The notes under the pieces are model-generated. The model did no database searches and was not told the origin of the DNA. It worked only from the letters and a program-made list of their open reading frames with translations. The translations under genes were made by a program, and so were the position numbers. From positions 1 to 32,742 of the forward strand of contig JAHBAN010000134.1 of NCBI GenBank assembly GCA_018500075.1: a stretch of 32,742 bases of DNA, in the 5' to 3' direction. This DNA is from Flavobacteriia bacterium. GTDB lineage: Bacteria > Bacteroidota > Bacteroidia > Flavobacteriales > Flavobacteriaceae. Positions 1 to 7,439 of this stretch are shown here, piece by piece; position 1 is the first letter of the stretch, and the number at the start of each line of letters is the position of its first letter.

Positions 1-211
1 CATTATAATTTTTGGGGAAAAAATTACAAAACGGAACTCTGTAAAGAGTGTCGCACGCTTAAAAATTGTGTCTTTTCTCACGTCAAAAGACGCCAACAAG
101 CGTCAGGTCAGACGTGAAATCGCATCAAAACACGTCAGTTCATATTACTTTTTTCAAAAAATATGCTTAAGATTGGATTCGATTGGTTGTGTATCTTGAA
201 GAGTTGAAATT
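1..211. promoter_or_regulatory. AT-rich upstream region of the XRE regulator
   Basis: This stretch is much more AT-rich than the rest of the window and holds no gene. It contains a cluster of ACGTCA-like hexamers: ACGTCA at 80-85, GCGTCA at 100-105 and ACGTCA at 132-137. There is also a perfect 7-bp inverted repeat, TCACGTC at 78-84 and GACGTGA at 111-117, with centres 33 bp apart (about three helical turns). A regulator gene starts directly downstream, so an operator for autoregulation is plausible. That role is inference, and I could not settle on a -10/-35 pair. Confidence 0.4.
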
Positions 212-1027
212 GTGCCCTCACCCCGTTCTGCCCAAAAGCCCGTTGACCCTGTCCAACTGAGGGCTGTTTTTGGGGATAACCTGAAAAAGTTAACATCTCC
301 TTTCCCCTCCGTTGCGAGCCTCTGTCGCGAGCTGGGGATCAATCGTACACAGTTTAACCGATACCTCGCCGCCGAGAGCTTTCCGAGGCCGGATGTGCTC
401 CATAAAATATGCTCTTTTTTCAACGTGGATGCCCGCATTCTGCTCGAACCGGTTGACCAGATCACCAATGGTCCGGCCGATTTGTTTGGCCATCCCGCTG
501 TCAAAAACTACCTTGGAAAAACCGCGGACCCCGTCACAGAAGACGAGCTGCCCAACGGGTTTTACCGCTTTAGCCGGCCCAGTTTTGTGGAGGATGACAA
601 ATATGTCGTCGGGATGTTCTGGGTCTTTCGTGAAGACGGGCGCGCCTTTGTGCGCGGGTTTGAACTTCCGGGCGCCATGGACGACCAAGGGCTGACAAGC
701 ACGGCCTACAACCGGGAGTTTCGCGGCATAACTCTCAAGCAGGAACAAGGGCTTGTCCTGCTTGCCGCACGGCGCGGCGCCACCACCTGCTCTTTCAGCT
801 ATCTGGCGCGTGTGCCCTCTTTTCACAACAATTTCTGGGAGGGATACGCAACGCGAACAGCGACCGAAAGCATCACCGGCCAGCGGGCTGTGCGGTTTGT
901 GGTTGAGCATATTCAGGGCGGCTGGAAAGAGGCGCTCAAACTGGCGCGCGGCTCGGGGTTTTGCACCGCCAGCCAGCTGCCAGGCTATCATGGCCGCCTG
1001 ATGCGCCCGGGACAGGCCTTTCGCTAG
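212..1027 (+). CDS. XRE-family helix-turn-helix transcriptional regulator
   Basis: A 271-residue protein with an N-terminal Cro/C1-type helix-turn-helix (about residues 33-73; SVASLCRELGIN followed by TQFNRYLAAESFPRP), the usual DNA-reading fold of XRE regulators. The remaining ~190 residues have no motif I recognise. There is no S24 peptidase active site and no cupin signature, so it is neither a LexA/CI-type cleavable repressor nor an obvious XRE-cupin protein. The start is GTG at 212, with a GAAGAG stretch eight bases upstream as a weak ribosome binding site. The next in-frame Met lies far inside the protein, so GTG is the sensible choice. The gene is monocistronic, converges on the DUF2189 gene with abutting stop codons, and is preceded by an AT-rich region with repeated hexamers that may be its own operator. 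Its targets are unknown. Confidence 0.8.
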   Translation: MPSPRSAQKPVDPVQLRAVFGDNLKKLTSPFPSVASLCRELGINRTQFNRYLAAESFPRPDVLHKICSFFNVDARILLEPVDQITNGPADLFGHPAVKNYLGKTADPVTEDELPNGFYRFSRPSFVEDDKYVVGMFWVFREDGRAFVRGFELPGAMDDQGLTSTAYNREFRGITLKQEQGLVLLAARRGATTCSFSYLARVPSFHNNFWEGYATRTATESITGQRAVRFVVEHIQGGWKEALKLARGSGFCTASQLPGYHGRLMRPGQAFR

Positions 1028-1798
1028 CTAGGCGCGCGCCTGTGCCGCGCGGTAAAGATGCCAGCTTGCGTGCCCGAACAGCGGCAAAACAAGATACAGC
1101 CCGAAGAAGGCCGGAAGCATCGCCAGAAAGGTCAGAACCGCGATAAACGCCCCCCAAAAAACCAATAAAATCAGATTGTTCTGCACCGCTGTGAAACTGG
1201 CGATCATAGCGCTGACAAAGTCGACTTCCCGGTCCAGAAGCATCGGCAGCGCAAAGACGGTGATCATGAACAACAAGAGCGCAAACAAGGCGCCGACCAG
1301 CGAGCCGACGGCAATCATGATCAACCCGTCAGAGCTGAGATAGACCTCCAGCGAGGTCGAGACATTTGTCATGGTAGAGAGGCCGAGAAAGAGCGCGAAA
1401 ATCATATGCGCCAAGAAGAACCAGAACAGAAAAACCATCAGGATTATGGCGCAGAGAGAGGGCAACTGGCGCCGTGCCTGCCCCAGAACAACACCAAATA
1501 TCTCAGAAAAAACAAGAGGTTCACCATAGTCCAACCGGTGGCTCACCTCATAGAGCGCGACCGCTGTGAAGGGGCCGAACAGCGGAAAGCCGACCGCGGC
1601 GAAAACCAGCCAGTAGCTTTTGCCGGTGGCGAGCGTGACCCAGAGCAAGAGCAGCCCGAAGGCCACGCAGATACTCGCCACAACACCGCCATAGAGCGGG
1701 GCGCGGCGCATATCGGCCCACCCCTTATAAAGCGCTGATTTCAAATCATAAAACGTAACTGCGCCAAGGGATGTGACACCTTGTTCTTTGGGTTTCAT
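1028..1798 (-). CDS. DUF2189-family integral membrane protein
   Basis: A 256-residue, strongly hydrophobic protein with about six membrane segments, around residues 38-58, 64-84, 110-140, 158-182, 208-230 and 232-245. The family is recognised from FYDLKSALYKGWADMRRAPLYG near the N-terminus and the GFPLFGPFTAVALYEVSHRLDYGE segment, both typical of DUF2189 proteins found widely in Alphaproteobacteria. The biochemical role of the family is unknown to me, and it is sometimes annotated loosely as cytochrome oxidase-related. The ATG at 1798 has a GGGGAGAGAG purine run upstream. A sigma70-like promoter (TTGGGA, 17-bp spacer, TAGACT) lies at 1825-1853 and is overlapped by repeated CCCAAAGATG motifs. 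The stop codon abuts the stop of the convergent regulator. Confidence 0.8.
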   Translation of the reverse strand: MKPKEQGVTSLGAVTFYDLKSALYKGWADMRRAPLYGGVVASICVAFGLLLLWVTLATGKSYWLVFAAVGFPLFGPFTAVALYEVSHRLDYGEPLVFSEIFGVVLGQARRQLPSLCAIILMVFLFWFFLAHMIFALFLGLSTMTNVSTSLEVYLSSDGLIMIAVGSLVGALFALLLFMITVFALPMLLDREVDFVSAMIASFTAVQNNLILLVFWGAFIAVLTFLAMLPAFFGLYLVLPLFGHASWHLYRAAQARA

Positions 1799-1824
1799 CG
1801 CTCTCTCCCCGCCTATTTTGGGAC

Positions 1825-1853
1825 AGTCTAAGGCCCAAAGATGACATTCCCAA
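1825..1853 (-). promoter_or_regulatory. Putative promoter of the DUF2189 gene
   Basis: Read on the minus strand, TTGGGA (1853-1848) and TAGACT (1830-1825) are 17 bp apart and lie 27 bases upstream of the ATG at 1798. A 10-bp direct repeat CCCAAAGATG (plus strand 1834-1843 and 1849-1858) overlaps the spacer and the -35. A related motif in inverse orientation, CAAAGATATG on the minus strand, lies further upstream near 1867-1878. Promoter calls by eye are uncertain. Confidence 0.4.
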
Positions 1854-1963
1854 AGATGTTTGTTTTACATATCTTTGCCCGAACCCGCCTGTGGGGCACC
1901 CTATATGGCCCCCTATAGGGCAGGCTGTATGGACAGACCGTCAGGCCCCGCCCCGCCCTCTGC

Positions 1964-3376
1964 TCAGGCCAGAGCGGGCCTGTTTTCGGCGTAGCGATAG
2001 GCCTGATGCCAGCTCTGGCCGAGCTGCATCAGCGCCGGGTCACTGTCGCGCGGCCCAAAGAGGGACAGACCCGCCGGCAGCCCCTTTGGCCCCATCTGGA
2101 GCGGAATATTGATACAGGGTAGCCCGAGCAAGCCAACCGGCGTCACAATCTGCATCCAGCGGTGATAGCTGTCCATGCCCTGCCCCGCGATCTCTTGCGG
2201 ATAGACCCACTCCACCGGGAAGGGGTAAAGCTGGGTTGTGGGCAGCACCAGCGCATCATAGCGCTCAAAGAGGCGCGCGCAGGCCATAAACCATTGCGAG
2301 CGGATCACAGAGGCGCGGTGCACATCCAGCGCCGAGAGGGCCAAGCCCCGCTCGATCTCCCAGATCGCTTCGGGCTTGAGCTGGTCACGCTTGGCGGGGT
2401 CTGCGTAAAAGGCAGCCAATCCCCCCGCAATCGCCCAGGAGCGCAGGGTGGTCCAGCTCTCCCAGATCGCCTCGGCGGCAAAGGGCGGCGCAAGGCGCTC
2501 CACCGTGAGGCCGAGCGCCTCAAGCTCGACAAGACCGGCTTCGGAGTGCTCAAGCAGCCCCGCTTCCATGGCAAACGCCCCGCCCCAGTCGCCAAGCCAG
2601 CCGATCCGGCGCCCTGTGACGGGGGTGTCGATGCCGGGCAGTGTCAGATCATAGCGCGCGCCATGGGGCTGACGCGGGTCCGCGCCCGACTGCACATCCA
2701 GCAGCGCCGCCAGATCGCGCGGGGTGCGCGCCATGGGGCCGAGCGTGGCGAGCTGGTGCAAAAACGTGTCGCCCTCTGTTTCGGAGGGCACGCGGCCATA
2801 GGTCGGGCGAAAGCCGTAGACGTTGTTCCATGCGCCGGGGTTGCGCAGGCTGCCCATCATATCGGAGCCATCGGCCACCGACACCATCCGCGCCGCCAGA
2901 GCCGCCGCCGCCCCGCCCGAAGAACCGCCCGCGCTGCGCGACAGATCATAGGGGTTGTGCGTGGCGCCGTGGACCGGATTGAAGGTGTGCGAGCCAAGGC
3001 CCCATTCGGGGGTATTGGTCTTGCCGATAATGATGGCCCCTGCGGCGCGCATACGGGCCACGACGAGATCATCTTTCGGGGCAATCGCCCCGGCAAACAT
3101 GGGGTTGCCCATCGAGGTTGGCAGGCCCTTGGCATTGGCGAGATCTTTCACCGCAAGCGGCAGGCCGTGCATCCAGCCCTTGCGCGGCGTGGCATCGGCG
3201 GCGCGGGCCTGGGCCATCAGCTCATCGGCCGCGCTCAGCGAAACGATGGCATTCACCGCGGGGTTGGTTTTTTCGATCTGACTCAAAGTGGCTTGCATCA
3301 GTTCGGCTGCACTGAGCTGCCCCTCGGCGATCGCCTGGGATTGATCAAGGGCTGTCATATTTGTGATGTCATTCAT
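1964..3376 (-). CDS. Amidase (amidase signature family)
   Basis: A 470-residue hydrolase of the amidase signature family, which cleaves carboxamides with a Ser-cisSer-Lys triad. Visible residues are Lys77 (PLAVKD), cis-Ser152 (AGGSSGGAAA) and nucleophile Ser176 (SDMMGSLRNP). The 75- and 24-residue spacings match fatty acid amide hydrolase (K142/S217/S241). Two Met residues occupy the positions before GS that are usually Thr/Ile-Gly. The frame stays open 30 codons further upstream, but the ATG at 3376 has AAGGA seven bases ahead and fits the family N-terminus. The substrate cannot be told from sequence. It is not GatA in any evident gatCAB context, since gatB and gatC are absent. It is followed by a 165-bp gap and the DUF2189 gene. 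Confidence 0.87.
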   Translation of the reverse strand: MNDITNMTALDQSQAIAEGQLSAAELMQATLSQIEKTNPAVNAIVSLSAADELMAQARAADATPRKGWMHGLPLAVKDLANAKGLPTSMGNPMFAGAIAPKDDLVVARMRAAGAIIIGKTNTPEWGLGSHTFNPVHGATHNPYDLSRSAGGSSGGAAAALAARMVSVADGSDMMGSLRNPGAWNNVYGFRPTYGRVPSETEGDTFLHQLATLGPMARTPRDLAALLDVQSGADPRQPHGARYDLTLPGIDTPVTGRRIGWLGDWGGAFAMEAGLLEHSEAGLVELEALGLTVERLAPPFAAEAIWESWTTLRSWAIAGGLAAFYADPAKRDQLKPEAIWEIERGLALSALDVHRASVIRSQWFMACARLFERYDALVLPTTQLYPFPVEWVYPQEIAGQGMDSYHRWMQIVTPVGLLGLPCINIPLQMGPKGLPAGLSLFGPRDSDPALMQLGQSWHQAYRYAENRPALA

Positions 3377-3465
3377 CGCCGTATCCTTTTTCGCGCTTGG
3401 CCCATGCTGGCGCGCGCCCGCGCGGAGTGCAAGGCGGATTGCGCGATTTCGCCCCATGCTGCGCA

Positions 3466-3530
3466 TGGGGCGACCACCCGTGGGGGCCAGCCCCCACGCG
3501 CAGGTTTAAGTGGGGGCCTGCCCCCACGCC
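3466..3530. repeat. Pair of GC-rich inverted repeats downstream of prfB
   Basis: Two near-identical hairpin units lie in tandem: CGTGGGGGC-CA-GCCCCCACG near 3479-3498 and GTGGGGGCC-TG-CCCCCAC near 3510-3527, separated by a short AGGTTTAAG-containing spacer. A smaller palindrome (CCCCATGCTGCGCATGGGG) precedes them at about 3453-3471. Together with the adjacent motif at 3530-3557 they look like a terminator or mRNA-end element of prfB. There is no U-run of the classic kind directly after the stems. Confidence 0.6.
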
Positions 3531-3557
3531 CCCGGGATATTTTCAGAAAGAAAAAGG
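3530..3557 (-). repeat. Dispersed 28-bp gene-end repeat, copy A
   Basis: Read on the minus strand, downstream of prfB, the unit is CCTTTTTCTTT, a variable trimer-like stretch, then ATATCCCGGGG. It matches 24 of 28 positions with the copy at 18782-18809. In both places it directly follows a gene end in the same orientation and leads into GC-rich hairpins. I infer a lineage-wide intergenic repeat acting at transcript ends. Confidence 0.65.
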
Positions 3558-3592
3558 CGGGGATGAAAGCTGTGAGGGTTGGGAGAATGTGC

Positions 3593-4720
3593 TCAGCTCT
3601 CGCCCTGAGCTTCGGAGCGCGATTTGCCGGCCACATCCAGAGCCAGAGTGGCGGCCATCAGCCCATCAAGATCACCGTCAAGAACACCTTTGGTGTCGGA
3701 GGTCTCGTAATTGGTGCGCAGGTCTTTGACCATTTGATAGGGCTGCAACACATAAGAGCGGATCTGGTTGCCCCAGCCGGCATCGCCTTTGTTTTCGTGC
3801 ATTTCGTTGACGGCTGCGTTGCGCCGGTCAAGCTCCATTTGGTAGAGCCGCGATTTGAGAGCTTTCATGGCGATGTCGCGGTTCTGGTGTTGGGATTTTT
3901 CCGAACTTGTCACCACAATCCCTGTGGGAGCGTGGGTGATGCGCACCGCTGAGTCGGTTGTATTGACGTGCTGGCCGCCGGCGCCGGAGGAGCGGTAGGT
4001 GTCAATCCGGATGTCGGCCGGATTGACCTCGATCTCGATATTGTCATCGACCACAGGATAGACCCCGACCGAGGTAAAGGAGGTGTGACGCTTGGCAGCG
4101 CTGTCAAAGGGCGAAATCCGCACAAGGCGGTGAACGCCGCTTTCCGACTTGAGCCAGCCATAGGCGTTATGGCCCGAGATCTTATAGGTGGCCGATTTGA
4201 TTCCGGCCTCCTCGCCGGCGCTCTCGGCCTGAAGCTCGACTTTATAGCCTTTCTTCTCCGCCCAGCGGACATACATCCGCGCCAGCATCGAGGCCCAGTC
4301 GCAGCTTTCTGTGCCGCCGGCGCCCGAGTTGATTTCAAGGAAGGTGTCATTGGCGTCGGCCTCGCCATCCAGCAGGGCTTCAAGCTCTTTTTCGGCGGCT
4401 TTTTTCTTGAGGCTTTTCAGCGCCTCTTCGGCCTCCCGGATCACATCTGTGTCCTCTTCCATTTCGCCAAGCTCGATCAGCTCGATGTTGTCAGACAGCT
4501 CGGTGGCGATCGTGTCATAGCTTTCCATCGCATCCACAAGCGACTGGCGCTCGCGCATCAGGGCCTGGGCATTTTCGGGGTTGTCCCAGAGGGTCGGATC
4601 TTCGACACGGGCGTTGAACTCTTCGAGCCGATGGGGTGCTGTCTCACGGTCCATCCGCTGGGCCAGCAGCACCAGTGACTTTTCGATTTCGGCGACAATA
4701 CCCTGAATTTCTGCGCGCAT
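3593..4720 (-). CDS. prfB: Peptide chain release factor 2
   Basis: A 375-residue class-I release factor that reads UGA and UAA and hydrolyses peptidyl-tRNA on the ribosome. The SPF stop-codon reading motif is at residues 203-205 (VRISPFDSAAKRH), which marks RF2 rather than RF1, and the catalytic GGQ is at 248-250 (SSGAGGQHVN). An acidic coiled-coil domain fills residues 1-110. The frame is continuous from ATG at 4720, so the +1 programmed frameshift of many RF2 genes is absent. AGGA six bases ahead of the ATG supports the start. The gene follows the PBP1A gene by 84 bp on the same strand and probably belongs to the same transcript. GC-rich hairpins and a repeat follow its stop. Confidence 0.97.
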   Translation of the reverse strand: MRAEIQGIVAEIEKSLVLLAQRMDRETAPHRLEEFNARVEDPTLWDNPENAQALMRERQSLVDAMESYDTIATELSDNIELIELGEMEEDTDVIREAEEALKSLKKKAAEKELEALLDGEADANDTFLEINSGAGGTESCDWASMLARMYVRWAEKKGYKVELQAESAGEEAGIKSATYKISGHNAYGWLKSESGVHRLVRISPFDSAAKRHTSFTSVGVYPVVDDNIEIEVNPADIRIDTYRSSGAGGQHVNTTDSAVRITHAPTGIVVTSSEKSQHQNRDIAMKALKSRLYQMELDRRNAAVNEMHENKGDAGWGNQIRSYVLQPYQMVKDLRTNYETSDTKGVLDGDLDGLMAATLALDVAGKSRSEAQGES

Positions 4721-4804
4721 GGGGCTTCCTTGGATGACATTTCAGGCCCGACTGATAGCGCAGCGCCGAGCCAGCGGCAAGCACAGGGTCAGGCCCAAGC
4801 GGGT

Positions 4805-7321
4805 TTAATAGAGGCCGCCCGAGCTGAGGGTTCCGAAGCCTGCTTTGGGGCCGACCACGGCCTTTTTGCCGGTTGAGGTTGTGACCTGTTTTGCAGAGCC
4901 TGTTTCGCGCACCAGCGGAAGATTGGCCCCCATGGCGAAACCGCCATCAAAGGTGATGCCAAAGTCGATCTGCTCGCCTTCGCGGAAACATTCGATCACC
5001 ACCGTGTCGCCCTCGGCATCCTCCGGCAGGCGCGCGCCCGAGAAGCGGTCGATTTTGATGAACTCGCATTCTTGTGGGGCGCGGAATTTGCCTGCGCCGT
5101 ATTTCTGGATCGCCGCGCTCATGAAGCGCTGGAACACCGGGCCGCACATCCCGCCGCCGGAGGCCCCCCGGCCCATGGAGCGCGGATTGTCATAGCCGAT
5201 ATAGCAGCCTGCGACGATATTGTTGGTGAAGCCGATGAACCAGACATCTTTTGCGTCATTGGTTGTGCCTGTTTTGCCGGCCACCGGCACGCCGAGCGTG
5301 ACGGTTTGGCTGGCGGTGCCGCGGCTGACAACGCCGGTCATCATCGATGTGAGTTGATAGGCGGTGACAGCATTCATCACGCGCTCGCGGGTGTTGATGA
5401 TTTGCGGGGCTTGGGCGCGGGGCAACGTGGGGTTGGCGCAGTCGGGGCATTGGCGGTCGTCATGGCGATAGACGGTTGTGCCATAGCGGTCCTGCACGCG
5501 GTCGATCAATGTCGGCTCGACGCGCTGGCCGCCGTTGGCAAACATCGCATAGGCCGAGACCATCTTGTAGAGCGTGGTTTCTTCGGAGCCGAGCGAGTTC
5601 GCCAGAAAACGGCCCATCCCGTCATAGACGCCAAAGCGCTCGGCATAATCGGCGACGACATCCATGCCGACCTCTTGCGCAAGACGGATTGTCATCAGGT
5701 TTCGGGATTGCTCGATGCCGGTGCGCAGCGGCGTCGGGCCGTAAAAGCGGTTGGAGGCATTTTGCGGGCGCCAGAGGCCTTGAGGGGTGTTGATTTCGAT
5801 CGGGGCGTCGACAACGATTGTGGCCGGCGTATAGCCGCTGTCCAGCGCCGAGGCATAGACGAAGGGTTTAAACGAGGAGCCGGGCTGGCGCTTGGCCTGT
5901 GTGGCCCGGTTGAAAACGGAATGCTGATAGGAAAAGCCGCCCTGCATCGCGATCACGCGACCCGTGTTCACATCCATCGCCATAAAGCCGCCCTGCACTT
6001 CGGGCACCTGACGCAGGGTCCAGCGGATAAAGCGGCCTGTGCCGTCCTTGCCCTCGGTCATCCGGCGCACAAGCACCACATCGCCGATCTTGAAATTCGC
6101 GGCAAAATCACCCTTGATCCAGGAAATATCCTTGCGCGGCACAGTGAAAGGCTCGGCCTCTGTTTCAGACACCCCCTCAACGCCGATGCGCATTGACTGA
6201 TCGCCAATCTCAAGCACAACCGCCGGGTGCCAATCGCCCTCCAGATGAATATCACGCGGCACATCTGTCTGCGCGAGCGCGGCGCGCCAGTCTGTCTCGC
6301 TGCCGAGCTGCTCGGGGGCTATGGTCTTGCGTGTGCCGCGCCATTTTCCGACGCCGCGGTCGTATTGCTCAAGTTGTTGCTGCAACGCCGTCGCCGCGAT
6401 GGCCTGCATCTCGGGGTCGATTGTGGCGCGCACGGTCATGCCGCCGGTGAAAAACTCTTCTTCGCCAAAGTCGCTGGAGAGCTGGCGGCGGATTTCATCG
6501 GTAAAGTAATCGCGCGGTGGCAAACCGTCTTTGAACGGCTCAAAATCGCCGTTCTGAACCGAGCGCAGCGGCAAATCGCGCTCGGCGCGATACACCGCCT
6601 CGGGCAGATATCCGTTTTCAAACATCTCTTTCAGCACAAAATTGCGCCGCTGCAAAACCCGCTCTTTGTTGCGCACAGGGTGAAAGCGCCCCGGCGCTTT
6701 GGGCATGGAGGCCAAAGTCGCGGCCTCATGGGGCGCAAGCTCGCTCAGGGTTTTGTTAAAATAGGCTTGCGCGGCGGCGGTGACGCCAAAAGAGTTCTGA
6801 CCGAGGAAAATCTCGTTGAGATACAGCTCAAGGATCCGCTCCTTGTCCAATGTCTCCTCGAGCCGCGTGGCGAGGATGATTTCCTTGATCTTGCGCTCGG
6901 CGCGCCGGTCGGCAGAGAGCAGGAAGTTTTTGACAACCTGCTGGGTGATCGTCGAGGCGCCGCGCACGCTGCCGCCCTTCAGCGCGTCGATCGCGGCGGA
7001 GGCGATGCCGCGGGTGTCATAGCCCTGATGGACGTAGAAGTTTTTGTCCTCAGCGCTGATGAAGGCATATTTGATAAGCTGCGGGATTTCTTCGGCGGGG
7101 GTAAACAAGCGCCGTTCGCGGGCGAATTCGTCCAGCATACGGCCTTCTCCCGAATAAATCCGGCTGATGGTCGGGGGCTGGTATTGCGACAGGCTCTCAT
7201 GGCTCGGGAGGTCCTGACCATAAATATAAAAGATCGCACCAATAGAGAGCGCCACGGCCATGAGGCCGAGCGTGATAAGGCTGAAGAGGCCGCCAAGGGC
7301 CGAGAACAAGAATCTTAACAC
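4805..7321 (-). CDS. mrcA: Penicillin-binding protein 1A (bifunctional transglycosylase/transpeptidase)
   Basis: An 838-residue class-A PBP that polymerises lipid II and cross-links peptidoglycan in the periplasm. A signal anchor covers residues 8-35. The GT51 domain shows AEDKNFYVHQG (catalytic Glu91), GASTITQQVVKN (about 121-132), RKIKEIILA and KERILELYLNEIFLG (about 160-174). A ~100-residue OB-like insert precedes the transpeptidase domain, which has SSFK (nucleophile Ser482), SRN (539-541) and KTGT (683-686). The start is GTG at 7321, with AGGGGA five bases ahead. The ATG two bases upstream is out of frame and meets a stop after one codon. A CxxC pair (residues 625-628) sits in the late transpeptidase region. 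It lies between a murein amidase gene and prfB on the same strand. All catalytic motifs are intact. Confidence 0.97.
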   Translation of the reverse strand: MLRFLFSALGGLFSLITLGLMAVALSIGAIFYIYGQDLPSHESLSQYQPPTISRIYSGEGRMLDEFARERRLFTPAEEIPQLIKYAFISAEDKNFYVHQGYDTRGIASAAIDALKGGSVRGASTITQQVVKNFLLSADRRAERKIKEIILATRLEETLDKERILELYLNEIFLGQNSFGVTAAAQAYFNKTLSELAPHEAATLASMPKAPGRFHPVRNKERVLQRRNFVLKEMFENGYLPEAVYRAERDLPLRSVQNGDFEPFKDGLPPRDYFTDEIRRQLSSDFGEEEFFTGGMTVRATIDPEMQAIAATALQQQLEQYDRGVGKWRGTRKTIAPEQLGSETDWRAALAQTDVPRDIHLEGDWHPAVVLEIGDQSMRIGVEGVSETEAEPFTVPRKDISWIKGDFAANFKIGDVVLVRRMTEGKDGTGRFIRWTLRQVPEVQGGFMAMDVNTGRVIAMQGGFSYQHSVFNRATQAKRQPGSSFKPFVYASALDSGYTPATIVVDAPIEINTPQGLWRPQNASNRFYGPTPLRTGIEQSRNLMTIRLAQEVGMDVVADYAERFGVYDGMGRFLANSLGSEETTLYKMVSAYAMFANGGQRVEPTLIDRVQDRYGTTVYRHDDRQCPDCANPTLPRAQAPQIINTRERVMNAVTAYQLTSMMTGVVSRGTASQTVTLGVPVAGKTGTTNDAKDVWFIGFTNNIVAGCYIGYDNPRSMGRGASGGGMCGPVFQRFMSAAIQKYGAGKFRAPQECEFIKIDRFSGARLPEDAEGDTVVIECFREGEQIDFGITFDGGFAMGANLPLVRETGSAKQVTTSTGKKAVVGPKAGFGTLSSGGLY

Positions 7322-7439
7322 ATGGTTCCCCTGATACGCGCGCCCTGTCTATACGCCCAAGGCCGCAAGAGGTCAAAATCAACTGATGGTGACAGTGGGC
7401 TGGTTTTCGCCAGTGCAAAAGCCCGTTTTCTGGCCCATC

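Noticed and set aside
212-1027. XRE protein as the repressor of a prophage joined to the GTA cluster
   Set aside because: It lies almost 19 kb away with housekeeping genes between, and has no cleavable S24 domain.
2162-3952. 596-codon plus-strand open frame across the amidase and prfB
   Set aside because: It lies antisense to two clear genes, has His/Arg/Gly-rich low-information sequence, crosses the intergenic hairpins and matches no family; it is a high-GC shadow.
3593-4720. Programmed +1 frameshift in prfB
   Set aside because: The reading frame is continuous from the ATG through GGQ with no in-frame UGA near codon 25.
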